Shown piece after piece: positions 10,735 to 22,208 of a DNA stretch of 64,000 nt. The notes under the pieces were generated by a model. That model was not told the DNA's origin. It saw only the letters and a list, made by a program, of their open reading frames with translations, and made no database searches. This DNA comes from Megachile rotundata. Lineage: Eukaryota; Arthropoda; Insecta; Hymenoptera; Megachilidae. The translations under genes and the position numbers were made by a program. The DNA is taken from assembly GCF_050947335.1 (NCBI RefSeq), contig NC_134993.1, forward strand, positions 13,330,001 through 13,394,000, read 5' to 3'. Positions within the stretch are counted from its first letter, which is position 1; each line of letters starts with the position of its first letter.

Positions 10735-10935
10735 TTAATGCTATATGTACGTACGCGTGTACACGTATGTACGCATGTACGCGCACGCGCGTACGCCGTG
10801 AGTCGCGTATACGTACATACGCGCGTACGCTACGATATACGCGCGTAAGCGGAGAGTGTACCGCTTGTTCGCGCATGCGCGCGTTACGGCATGCGCACGC
10901 GCGCGTCACGGTATGCGCATGCGCGCACCTATGTT
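10735..10935. repeat. Alternating purine-pyrimidine tract (Z-DNA-prone)
   Basis: About 200 bp are dominated by alternating purine-pyrimidine steps: TACGTACGCGTGTACACG, GCGCACGCGCGTACG, then GCGCATGCGC and GCACGCGCGCG. Both strands can be read as open frames, but the translation is an Arg/Tyr/Ala/His low-complexity artefact. It lies in the probable Syx1A 3' region. Confidence 0.85.
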
Positions 10936-13046
10936 CACGCAGAGACATATTACATGTATATACAAATAGTTAGTCGGCACAGTCGAAGAGTAATATATTA
11001 ACGATAATAATTTATTATTCGCGGCGCCTGTTGCTCGTTGATTATCGCAGCGGATATTTTCGAGCAGGGTACGGGCGGCGTTCGTGTTAATGTTTTGTTG
11101 ATTATATTATATGAACGTTGAGGTACGTTACATTTAAAAGATTATGGGTTAACGTTTCAGAATGATATAAAAAAGAGTAAGAACGGTTGCGCTACACACA
11201 AGCCACGTCGTGCGCTCCAACGACGATGCTGTACGCCATCGGGCGACGGTACGAATGGAAAAATGGAAAGAGAGGTTGACCGGCGAAGGTGTGAGAACGA
11301 CGGTGACGGTAATGATGATAAAGTTGGGGATGGTTTAAAAGGATAATTAACGATACTTAAAATCACTTTGCATTGTACAGAAGCATACTGATTGTTAGTT
11401 TAGATAGCTACGTTGCCACGATCTATTACTTAATCGTTGAGAGTGCGTCGAGATTGCGCGTAAAATCCCTCTGTGACGAGTCGTAACCGTCGTCGAAGAG
11501 CCGAGGCAATTCGTATTCGTCGTTGCGCTTCGGGTTTGCGTTCGAGCGTCGATTGGAGCCGAGAGGAATACGGCGAGGATCGCGGCGTCCCGAGGAGGAT
11601 TTTCGAGAGAGAGAAAGAAAGAGGAAGAAAAGTATGTGATTGTCCTTGGATCGACGCGTTCCTCAAACGTTCCTTCCGATCGAACGCCATCTTTCTCTTT
11701 CTCTTTCTCTCGGTGTTCTCGGTTACAAAAACCTTTCTATAGGCCCTAATGCAACTCGCGTTTCTATTCGACGTATCGTTCTGCCGTATCGCAGGACGAC
11801 TTTTCTAACCTCCGCTCCGTAAACATCGATCTACCGTCTAGCCTGTCTTTTCATTCTCGTAGCTTTAAAAACCGTACGTTCGTTAGTGTTTTTCTCTGAA
11901 TGCGTGCGCGCTCGTGTGTAGCGATTCTCGCGATAGGAATTGAAGAATCAAACTTAATTTCGTACCATCGAATTTCCCGGCGCACGATTTTTCATCGAAC
12001 ATGTAATCGGTTCGCGGCGCGAGATCATCGACGCTGCTGTGCGCGCGTTCTACGCATTTTGGCCTAAATAATGGAACAAGGCTTTCTCCGTCAAATATAT
12101 ACGCTATCTATGGCTTCGTTGATTTCCTTTCGTTGAACGAGCGGCGAGCACTGATCTTGCTTCGCGCTCGCTTCTCGCGCGTCTCTCTGTCTGCCTATCG
12201 AGTTTCCCCTCTACATCTTTTCTTTGTCGTCAACGACAGAGGACCAGTCGCGAGGGAAACGGACAGTCGAGACGGACAGACGCGGTCGGGCGAAGAATAG
12301 AACGAGAGAACCAGGAACCGAAGCAGAGGGAACGCTTTAATGAAAACGTTGAAACGCGACGAGGCATCGAGAATATTGGTCGTGTCGCGCATCGGTGCAA
12401 TTATTACACTTCGAGAGACTATTTCAATAACCTTATGAGTGTCAATTCCACTTTCGAGCGTAAATCGTAAGTTTGCGAATGTTTTGAGACAAAAGAACAA
12501 ACGAACAAAAAATAAAGAACGATCGAGATGGGGAGTCAGTGTTAAAGAAAAAAAAGTAAAAGTAAAAAAAAAATCGTATCGATAAGAGAATAGTTGCGCG
12601 GTCGCGTCTCTTGACCGGCACGCGACAAAGTGAGATTACTATAATAAAATTTACATTATCGAGAAACAAATTAGGGAATGAGAGAGCGGGAGAGAAAGAG
12701 CGAGAAAGCGAGTGAACGTGCGAGTGAATGAGAGGAGAGGGAATAAAGGGGAGGAAAAAACAGTCGAGAATGAGACGCGTGACTGGGTGTATGGCTGCGA
12801 GAGAGGAAGCGAGCACGAGAGAAGCTTTTTTTTTTCTTGTACGCGAGGGAAATCTTCCAAAGATGCCCCGCGCATTGGAGGCCCTCGAACAACTGGGGCG
12901 AGCGAAATATAAGGCAGCAAAACTTTAGCACGTTCAAAGAAAAGTACGAGAATACTTTTTATCGTAGAATACATCATATAGGGAAAAATTCGTAAAATAA
13001 AACTAGCAAAAAAAAGACAGAGATCTGTATTAACGGTGACTTATTA

Positions 13047-13052
13047 AATAAA
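13047..13052 (+). terminator. Candidate distal Syx1A poly(A) signal
   Basis: AATAAA lies in AT-rich sequence about 4.7 kb after the canonical stop. It is followed by a T-rich segment and a CT microsatellite. Other hexamers occur upstream, so this is one of several candidates. Confidence 0.35.
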
Positions 13053-13095
13053 ATCAACGGTGTTTTTTCTGCCTATCAGTTGTACGCGAATTTTC

Positions 13096-13160
13096 GTTTC
13101 TCTCTCTCTCTCTCTGTATATGTTTCTCTTTCTCTTTCTCTCTGTCTCTCTCTCTCTTGA
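13096..13160. repeat. CT-rich microsatellite
   Basis: (TC)n interrupted by TGTATATG and TTTCTCT motifs. Simple sequence. Confidence 0.9.
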
Positions 13161-13897
13161 AAACGATAGATCGTTATTTCGTTTCCGTCTTTAATACGAT
13201 ATATCACTGTTATTATCATTATATTATTAATCGATACTGTACAAAGTTGGCAATAATCTTAAGAATCCTCCACCGTCGTAACGTTTAGCCTCCTCGAGTA
13301 ACGCGAGGGCGAAATCGTCGCCAAGGAAATGCACAAAGCGGGAAAAGTAGCGAAGGGAGCGAAAAGTAACGAAGACGGCCGAGCGCGGCCGAGAGTCGAC
13401 GAAGGCTTCCGAACGCGAAGTATAGAACCGTTGGAGATTCGTCGTTTTCGGTCTCGCGAACCGATTTCCCCTCGCGTTGTCAAATCACCTTTTGATCCAC
13501 CGTTCTATTACTAAAGCGAAAACGAAGCCAAGCGTTTGCTGTACAATTCTATTCTTTTACGTTAACGACTTACTATTGAGTAGACGAGTAGTATATTTTA
13601 CATTAACGAAATATCGTAGCGTTACCTGTCTTACCTTAATTTTATATATCATCGAAGATACGTATTCGCAGGAATAACGATTATAGTCAGCAGCACTACG
13701 AGTCAAGTTACTATACGTTTGTAGATAACAAAGGTCCGCAAAGAGATTTTAAAAACCGACACGATGTTCAATGTATTTAACGATCTTCTCTCGAAAGATG
13801 AACAATATACAATATGTAACGGGAGTACATCGGACGTTCATTCGTTTCGCCCTTCTTGAGACGGACAGATACGGAAGACCATCGTTTCAGCGCATCG

Positions 13898-13903
13898 TTT
13901 TAT
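13898..13903 (-). terminator. Poly(A) signal of the DUF3105 gene
   Basis: TTTATT on the plus strand reads AATAAA on the minus strand, about 100 bp after the stop codon at 14001-14003. Confidence 0.55.
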
Positions 13904-14000
13904 TCAACCTCGTTAGAAACGGTTCCAAGCAAGATACAGTAAATAAATAATGAAGTAATGCGATATGTACACGCAGAGGTGTGTATATATGTTGGCGAGG

Positions 14001-15831
14001 TTAAACGTCGATCGCGTTCGGGCATAAGGTCGTGTCGTTCAAGTCGGACACTGTTCTGGCTCTGTACAACAGACCCTCTTCAAAATCACCGTCTTTGGAG
14101 ATGTTCTCTGGTCCTTGAAGGGCGTGTCCGCGTATGAACTCGATCACCAGTGAAGGATCTACGCGTGACATCGTCAGTCTGCATCCCCAGGAGACCACGG
14201 CTAATGGCTGAGGAGGAGTCACGTGATTAGGCGGTTCTTTCAAAGGTTTTGAAGCTGAATTCACACCTTTTGGATGATAAGAGTACTTGGTAATAAGTTG
14301 TACTTGGTAACAAAGCACTTGATAACAAGTTATACTCAGCAACAAATTACTTGGTAATTCTAAAATCCACATTTGGTTCTCCACAAATTTTCTCCACCTA
14401 CACTCAGTTCACACGACCATTCAACAGATGTAAATTCAGCTTTACCGATAGTCGGACATTTATCTTACACGCTGTTCACTCAACGCATTACTAGGAGTAA
14501 TAATATGTCGTCGCAAGCAGCCGGTGACCAGATTTTTCAGGCGTTTCACCTCCAACGGATTGGCACACGGATGATACAACGCCACGATGGCTCCATGCTA
14601 GATAAATATAATACAACATTATTTAAGCACAACTAAGAGATTCCAAGTATTCCAATTACCTCCAGGCTGTGCAGCCATCGTTGTTTGGGCAAAAATTTGT
14701 ACTCTCCATAGACTGGCCATAAAGGTCTGTGCGCTCCGCTGAGGACGCATAGTCGTTACAAAGTATTTGTGGTCGTTTTTTTGTTAGTGAAATGGATACT
14801 TACTATAGTGGCACGTCGTCGTCGTACTCTATCTTCTCGTACATGCATTTGTGCATCGCCTGTAACATTGCATTCGCGTTATATACTGTTTAGGGATGCA
14901 CAGGATGAAGAGGAGAGCAAGAGACTTACGACGTAATACTTTGGTATGTGTAAGCAGTATTTGAATGCCAGGGTTTCTCTGTCTGGTACTATTTTCTTGT
15001 CGTAACAGGTGTGGTTGATGGGACTTCCATCCCAATCTAATGTCAAGTTTGTCTGAAAGAGAAGAACAATTATTATTTTATATTTAATAATATATTTGAA
15101 GGTTTAACCCCTCACTCTACAATATGTTATGACGCACATTCAGATGTATCTAGACTTGTATTTTCACTGCAATTGAATTGTGTTCAATTTGATTGTAGTC
15201 TGCAGTGAGTCTTGATGTTAACAAATGATATAATTGTTCAGAAAATTGTAGATTACAGGGTTAAGTGATCTTTTCTATAAAATCAACAGACCTTGGCATC
15301 ATCACAGGTAGCAGAGGGTTGTCCCATTGGAATTCCATGAAGGGAATGTACCGATAAGTCTCCTCGTTCATTTTCTGGAAATATTTTAGGCGGAGGAAGT
15401 GGATCATCTGGTCTGTCAGGCATCCATCGACCTTTCCAGTTCTCCAGTTCATCGTCCTTGACGTTTCTACGATACTCTCCGTTCGCATCCTCCTCTCCGT
15501 ATCCGTAAATGTATTTCCTGAGTGTGTACAGTGGATTGAAGCCGCCGTTTCCTGGACTCTCTACAAACAGCAATTATGTCTTACATGATAGAACTGTGTT
15601 AGATCAACTGACAAATATTTGAGACGTCAAACCGTGGATTTATAGGTTAGAAAATAGGAACGCGTCACCGGATGACACCTCGCTTGCAGTACTTGACAGT
15701 TCTGAATAGACGTGATATTTGATGGAATTCGATTAGTCACCTTGCTCGTATTCCTCGTCGTCGTCGTTGTACGTGACAGCTTCGGCAAGAAAACTAAACA
15801 CAAACAACAAGAAAATCACTTCGAATTTCAT
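14001..15831 (-). CDS. TP53I13: Secreted DUF3105 protein, TP53I13-like
   Basis: Seven exons on the minus strand: 15741-15831, 15292-15560, 14930-15052, 14804-14859, 14660-14738, 14469-14597 and 14001-14207. All junctions are GT-AG and in phase, giving 317 aa. Residues 1-18 form a signal peptide (MKFEVIFLLFVFSFLAEA), followed by an acidic stretch. The C-terminal half carries the DUF3105 signature: PKQRWLHSLEHGA at about 197-209, then YHPC and TGCLRRHIITP, and WGCRLTMS near 256-263. Several paired cysteines fit an extracellular or lumenal protein. Vertebrate TP53I13 carries the same domain and layout. No transmembrane helix is visible after the domain, unlike what I recall for the vertebrate protein. 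Molecular function is unknown. The start is fixed by the signal peptide. Confidence 0.82.
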
Positions 15832-16224
15832 GTTTACTCGTCCTATACAAGCAAATATGCCTTCTCTAGGGAAAATGGTGGCAAAAGGGAATCCCCTCCA
15901 TGTCTATGGGTTCGTCATCCTAATAGAGGAAAACATAGACGTACACTATATTAAATTCACAGGAGGCGTTTAAAAAATCGATGAACAATAGAACTGTATG
16001 AAACTTACGTCTGAAGGAGAGATATCTCATTGCACACTTTACGTTTCGAAACGCTGATTTTAGAATTCACAATAAAATGTATTCAGTCATAAATGCAAAT
16101 TAATGTTCAAATTCGTATTCTTAATTAAAGTATAATATTAATTTAAAGCATATAATATATATAAAAGACAGTAGTGTACTATAAAGTAATTAATTTAAAG
16201 TCCCAAAGTATTTTGACAGCTTCA
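15832..16224. other. Upstream region of the DUF3105 gene
   Basis: AT-rich sequence that should hold the promoter and 5' UTR of the minus-strand DUF3105 gene. I see no convincing TATA box or further coding exon. Confidence 0.4.
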
Positions 16225-17710
16225 TTCATACATACATTTCAAAATTTGTATTTACGCGCGCTTTTTCGAAATGGTACGTATACCTGTCAAATATGGATAT
16301 ACAGAAATAATAAATTGGCGTTTTCTACGAAAATAAAGCATTTCTAAGACTCACCCATGATAGTAAATCGTTCTGCAAGCATGATAACGTAAGAAAATAG
16401 GCTTTGTAGTAAGCTGGAAGCTTTATATTAGAGAATAAAGAAATATGGCATTTCATGGACCACAAAAATGGCGTCCATCTAGCGGCGAAAGTTGGAACTA
16501 CGAAAGTAGGAAATCCTGATTTTCTCGAAAACTAGGCACTTTTCCGAAATTCCAAAATATACAAATTGTTCCTTGTTTTCTACGGAATCGAACGACTATA
16601 ATTATAGCCTTCTAGGACCATTATTAAGGAAATTAGAAAAAAGGTGCATTTCATGGACCAAAAAATTGCCGTCCATCTAGCGGTGAAAGTTGGAACTACG
16701 AAAATAGATAATCCTGATTTTCTCGAAAACTAGGTACTTTTTCGAAATTCTGAGATATACAAATTGTTTCTTATCGCCTACGGAATCGAATGAGTGCTTT
16801 CATAGCCCTCTAGGACCCTTATTAAGGAAATTAGAAAAATAGCCCATTTCATGGACCAAAAAATTGCCGTCCATCTAGCGGTGAAAGTTGGAACTACAAA
16901 TATAGAAAATCTTGATTTTCTCGAAAACTAGAGACTTTTCCGAAATTCTGAGATATACAAATTGTTCCTTGTCGCCTACGGAATCGAACGAATATAATTA
17001 TAACCCGCTAGGACCGATATTAAAGAAATTAGAAAAATAGCCCATTTCATGGACCAAAAAATTGGCGTCCATCTAGCGGTAAAAGTTAGAACTAATCGAA
17101 AAAGTCCATGAATTACACCTTTTTTCTAATTTCGTTATTAATAGTCCTAGCGTGTCATAATGGTATTCTATCGATTCCGTAGACGACAGGGAACAATTTG
17201 TATATCTTGGAATTTCGAAGAAGTGCCTAGTTTTCGAGAAAATCGAGTTTTTCTGTTTTTGTAGTTCCAACTTTCGCCGCTAGATAGACGACAATTTTTT
17301 GGTCCATGAAATGCACCTTTTTTCTCATTTCTTTAATAACGGTCCTAGAAGGTTATGAAAGCACTCATTCGATTCCGTAGGTGACAAGGAACAATTTGTA
17401 TATCTCAGAATTTCGAAAAAGTGCCTATTTTTCGAGAAAATCGAGTTTTTCTATTTTTGTAGTTCCAACTTTCACCGCTAGATGGACGCCAGTTTTTTAG
17501 TCCATCAACTGCACCTGTTCTTCATTTCCTAATATAAAGCTTCCAGATTACTATAAAGACAATTTCATAACGTTATTCTGTCCGTAGAACAATTTACTAT
17601 CCCTCTACAGTCATAAAAGTGCTTTATTCTCAAAGAAAATGCATTTTCATAATTCCATGTCTGACATCTGAAAAGCGCGCGAAAATTTAAATCTTCAAAT
17701 GTCTAAAAGT
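16225..17710. repeat. 1.5-kb foldback built from ~195-bp repeats
   Basis: From about 16440 to 17095, a unit of roughly 195-200 bp recurs head to tail. Its landmarks are CATTTCATGGACCA, GTCCATCTAGCGG and TTCTCGAAAACTAGG. From about 17095 to 17520 the same unit recurs in the opposite orientation (GGTCCATGAAATGC, CGCTAGATGGACG). Outer arms also pair: CTGGAAGCTTTATATTA near 16415 with its complement near 17533, AATAAAGCATTTCT near 16332 with its partner near 17620, and GCGCGCTTTT near 16256 with its partner near 17675. The whole block is thus one imperfect palindrome. No transposase frame is visible. Confidence 0.85.
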
Positions 17711-19200
17711 TCTCAAAATAACTAAAGCGGTGTATATAGGGTAAATAATGGTACAATAATTAACTTGATATCTTCTAAATTTATTTTCTTTTTTTCTCTT
17801 TTCGTCCTTTGTTGCTTTTTTTGTTTTTCAGTATACAGATTTATACGTTATTACGACTAACTCTGAAAAAGTCTCCCTCCTTCGTGTGACCGGATGATCG
17901 TTTACAAGATTCCATTCGATCTTTTGCACGTTTCGAACAATATCAACCAATCATTCGTCCACTTCTCCTATCCGCTCTCTCGTTATATCGCCGTAATCGC
18001 TTTTTTCGCACGATACGCGTACCAGTGCCCGCTCACGCGTACTCGTATCGCATCGCACCGATGCGACAGTTAGTTTTTTACATTTACATATATACTTGTA
18101 TGTATATATCTATATATAATATATATATATATATATATATTTAAACGCTTCTATAACATGTCAAAGATCGTTACCAGTATAATACACTATCGATTATGTT
18201 TACATCGCAGAGACTTATTTTATGGGATATTTCTCTGTCGCATATATATATACAAGGATGTTAAAAAGAAATTTTGTTAAGAAAAAAAAACTTATCGATA
18301 CCGCGTTACGCAAACGCGTCAAATGATTTTTTGGAACCCAAAATTGAATCAAGAATTCAGATTCGAATAAACTACTTCTTAACTGAGAACCGATCGACTC
18401 TTCGTCAACGTACAGCGTTTGGAAGCGATCTCTCGTGTAAACGATCGGAAAAGAAATGACGCGATACGGAACGAGCGAACGAACGCGAATCGATAGACGT
18501 TCGATCACGCTTCAACGTCGTTGCCTATTCGTACGAACTTTCGTGGTTTACTTATGAAAAAGTTTGTAAAATTATATAAAAATAAGTTGCGCGTCACCGG
18601 TAGCGGTTCCTTTTCAGTAATGTGATCGACTTCGCTCGGTGATTACCGGTGATCGCTGACGTTTAAACGGAGACTGTTCCGATGCGGAAACCTCACGGGT
18701 CGAACCTGGACCGACTCGCGATCGCGATACGTTCCGATATTTACGCTTTCTATCGGGTCCTAACTAAACGCGTCTCAAGGAATACAATGTCGCTTCTACG
18801 ATTCGTTGCATCGCTTTCGTCGCATCGAAACGTACGACAGCGAGATCGATTCCTTCTACAGCCCGATTTTATCGGCTACTTTGGCGATTCTAATACTCTT
18901 TCGCGACCACGGCGACGCTCGGCGCCAAGTTTGGTTCGAACGCGTGCCGTGACGCAGGGGCAGTCTTTCAACGATATACGTGTATATCGAGGTTCGGCAA
19001 ACGCGCGCTTCTGTCGTCCGTTAATTATTTCTTCTATTATTATTATCGTTATTATCGTTATTATTATTTGTTTTTGATTCTACGTAAAATCTCTTCGTCG
19101 GTCTATGTACACGTATGATTTCGCTGGAACGCGCGAGTCAGCCCAAAACGTTAGGCAATAGATTCGATTCGGTTAGAAGATCGGTAGGAGATCGTCCTGT
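17711..19200. other. Probable TOX 3' UTR/intergenic
   Basis: AT-rich at first, with a (TA)n tract at 18100-18140, then CpG-rich unique DNA. On the minus strand an AATAAA (plus-strand TTTATT near 17779) could end a long TOX 3' UTR. Another AATAAA overlaps the TOX stop codon itself. No gene of its own is supported. Confidence 0.45.
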
Positions 19201-21011
19201 TTATTTCACGGTGGAAAAGTTTTGCTGTGAGTTTTGATTCGAAGACACCCATGTGGTGAACACGTCTCTGCAATGGCTGACCACGCATTCGTTACTACAG
19301 TACTCGTCCTCCCATTCGCTGTTCGCTACCGCGGGATTGGGGCATCCGTGACGTATACAAGCGTTAGAGGTTTGCCTCTGGCCAACCATAGTCGGCTGGG
19401 ACGCGGCGTTCACCGGTGGAGGGCTCGACATCGAGTCGCCCTTAGGAGGACTCGCGTGCATCATCTGTTGCTGCTGCTGTTGTTGCTGTTGCTGCTGCTG
19501 ATGATGCGACTGCTGCTGCATCTGCACCTGCTGCACTTGCTGCTGCGACATCTGTGGAAATAAGAACAACTTGACTATTGTCACAACTATAATGACTAAA
19601 ATACTAACAAGCTTCTAATGAAACGCAAACGACATCTGTGGGAATAAGAACAATTTAACTATTGTCACAACTATAATGACTAAAATACAAGTTTCTAATA
19701 AAACTCGTCGCTGACCTGCATATACTGCTGCTGCGAGACTTGCTGCTGCATATGTTGAGACTGTTGCTGCTGCTGCTGCTGTTGCTGCGACTGCTGCTGA
19801 GACATATGCGCCTGCGCCATCTGGTTGGACATCATGGTCTAACAAAGAAAGGAAACGGTCGGTTCGTTGATGGAACAGTTCGAAACGCAACAAATGTGAC
19901 CGCGCACTACCTGCTGCGTTTGCTGTTGCTGTGGATTTCCCGACATCGTCAAATGATGAGGAGATTTTTTCATTTGCATCTGTTGCGGTTGTTGTTGCTG
20001 ATGATGTTGATGTTGCTGCTGATGTTGATGCGAATGCGAATGAGAATGCGGATGCTGATGCGAATGAGAATGCGGATGCTGTTGCTGAGGCGACGGCGGT
20101 TGAGGCTGAGGACTGTATACCTGATACGAGACGTTTCCTGTCGCTCCGTTGCCGGCGTAACCACCGTAGGCGGCGTACTGCATCTGTTGCTGCTGCTGCG
20201 GCGACGGTTGCTGCTGCGACTGTGGCGGCTGATCGTTCTCGGCCGCGCCTTTGCTGACCAACGATGCTCTGTACGCTGCGAGGGCTTGCAAGTACTCCTT
20301 CTTTGCGGCCTCTGTCTTCTGCTTGTAAACCTACAAATGACATAACGCATGTTGGTATAACGCATGCACTTGTCAATTAAGTATTAAATATAAAGTATAA
20401 AAATATTCACATTTTTATGTTCAGTGTCCAAAGCGTCCCACATGGAAGCCACGATCTTAGACACCTCGCCAAAACTCGCGTTCGGGTTCTGTCCCTTTAT
20501 CGCTGCTTGCGTGTCTCTGAAGAACAAAGCGTACGCCGAGACGGGCCTGCAAAAGATCAATGAAACTCATTATTTTTATGTCATAAAATTTTTGAATATT
20601 TTTGAGATGATGGTTAATTTATATTTTAGTATTCACTTATTTATTTTTGATTTAAAAGTGTATTCAAGGTCGGTAGAAATAATGTGGTGGAGCTTACTTT
20701 TGTGGCTCGTTCGGATCTCTCTTCTTCTTCTTCTTCTGTGCTTTCGACTTCCTTTGATTTTTTGCTCCGCCGTCGGTCGGTTCCGGTGAAGGTCGTTTGT
20801 TTCCGGTAATCTACAAAAAGAAGTGTTCTCAACGCGCGTTTTCGGCGCGACACGGTATAAATCCGACGGGTCTCACCATTCCGGGATGAGGTGTGCTGTC
20901 GTCGCTGTCCTCGGAAGTAGTAGTATTGTTGTTCGGTTCGGGAACGTTGCTCGATTGTATCGCGGTCGTGCCCCCGCCCGTAGGACTCCTATACTGCACC
21001 TGTTGCTGCAA

Positions 21012-21047
<36 letters not shown>

Positions 21048-22164
21048 CTGTGTGTGCATGTATTGCATGTGCTGCTGCATCTGTGCTTGCTGCTGTTGTT
21101 GAAGCATCATCATCTGTTGACTGCCATGCTGTTGTCGCGGAGAGTTCATATTCGCGTAAGAATTCTGTGAGTTACCGTACGTCGAACTATAACGAAACGG
21201 AGAAAAATCGGATCAGTCGGGACTAGGTCGAGGACCGTGGTTCGAGTCCCGCGGGAGCATCGATTGCTTTCGGTTCCCGTTCACGTACGTGGACACGTTT
21301 CTCCGACGCATGTTGCCATTATCCTGGGGTTCGTAGCCCCGAGCCAGGCCTAACCTACCCCGTTTTCTTGGTTCGTCCTCGTCGACCTCGCAGTGACACG
21401 CGTGAATAAATTACTCTCGGAAATGGTTGCGTACACCATAAAAGAAATGGCGCGCAGCGTGATCACGTGATCACTTCCGAATTTTGCCGAGTGCGATCGG
21501 AAGACGACGATCGCGTCAATCGGTAGTTATTTCCTTACTTCTCTTTCGCGACGGATTCTAAATTTATTTCTATCGGTTTTATTCTTTTGAAAAGACACTT
21601 AATGCGATCAAATAGTTTTCTTTAACCTTATTATAAATTCGAATAAAGTGGAATTTAATCAACGTTTACATAGAGCCTCTCGTGGAGTTTGTTTTGGAAC
21701 ACCTGTCGAATGTGACGTACAAAATGGAAGACGTAATAGCAGTTATTATAGTGGCTAAAATTCGTAACAATGTACCACGTACATGTTTTAAATGATACGT
21801 TCGAGTAATGACAGAGTGCGAAATAATTTATTCACAGTTGAGATCAGTGTGGGTCGACCGAGTACGTCGCACCGTTCCGTGACGGAATCGTTGCAAGGAC
21901 TCACCTGACGCCGATGGGTTGTATCGGGTGATCTTGTTGCAGGTAGAGCGATTGTTGATATCCACCTGGATCGAGATTCAGCCCGTCGGGAGACCGTTGA
22001 ACACCGGCCGGTTGCATCATCTACGAAAAACGGTTGAAAAGGAATCCGAACGAGGAGAGGTGAAAGGACGAGCACCGCGTTCGTTCGTGTTCTCTCGAGA
22101 AGCTTTTTCGTCGTAAACGAAACTTACTTGAGTCTGGTAGCCTCCGTGCATTGACTCGTGCTGT

Positions 22165-22208
<44 letters not shown>

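Larger units (their letters stand above)
8321..13060 (+). other. Long Syx1A 3' region (probable 3' UTR), no other gene seen
   Basis: After the canonical stop there is no supportable coding frame until the minus-strand gene at 14001. A donor-like GGTACGT near 8334 and a strong acceptor (TTTCTTTCCAG, about 9039-9049) could splice an intron within the 3' UTR. AATAAA signals appear near 8800, 12508, 12996 and 13047. Long 3' UTRs are usual for neuronal insect genes, but the transcript end is not fixed by sequence alone. GC-rich open frames at 9000-9650 are compositional. Confidence 0.5.

Noticed and set aside
19740..21170. Poly-Leu, poly-Cys and poly-Ala frames on the plus strand
   Set aside because: They are antisense readings of the CAG/CTG polyglutamine tracts of TOX.
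21210..21260. tRNA-like T-loop GGTTCGAGTCCC
   Set aside because: The flanking bases do not form the five-pair T stem, and no A box or acceptor stem lies at the right distance.
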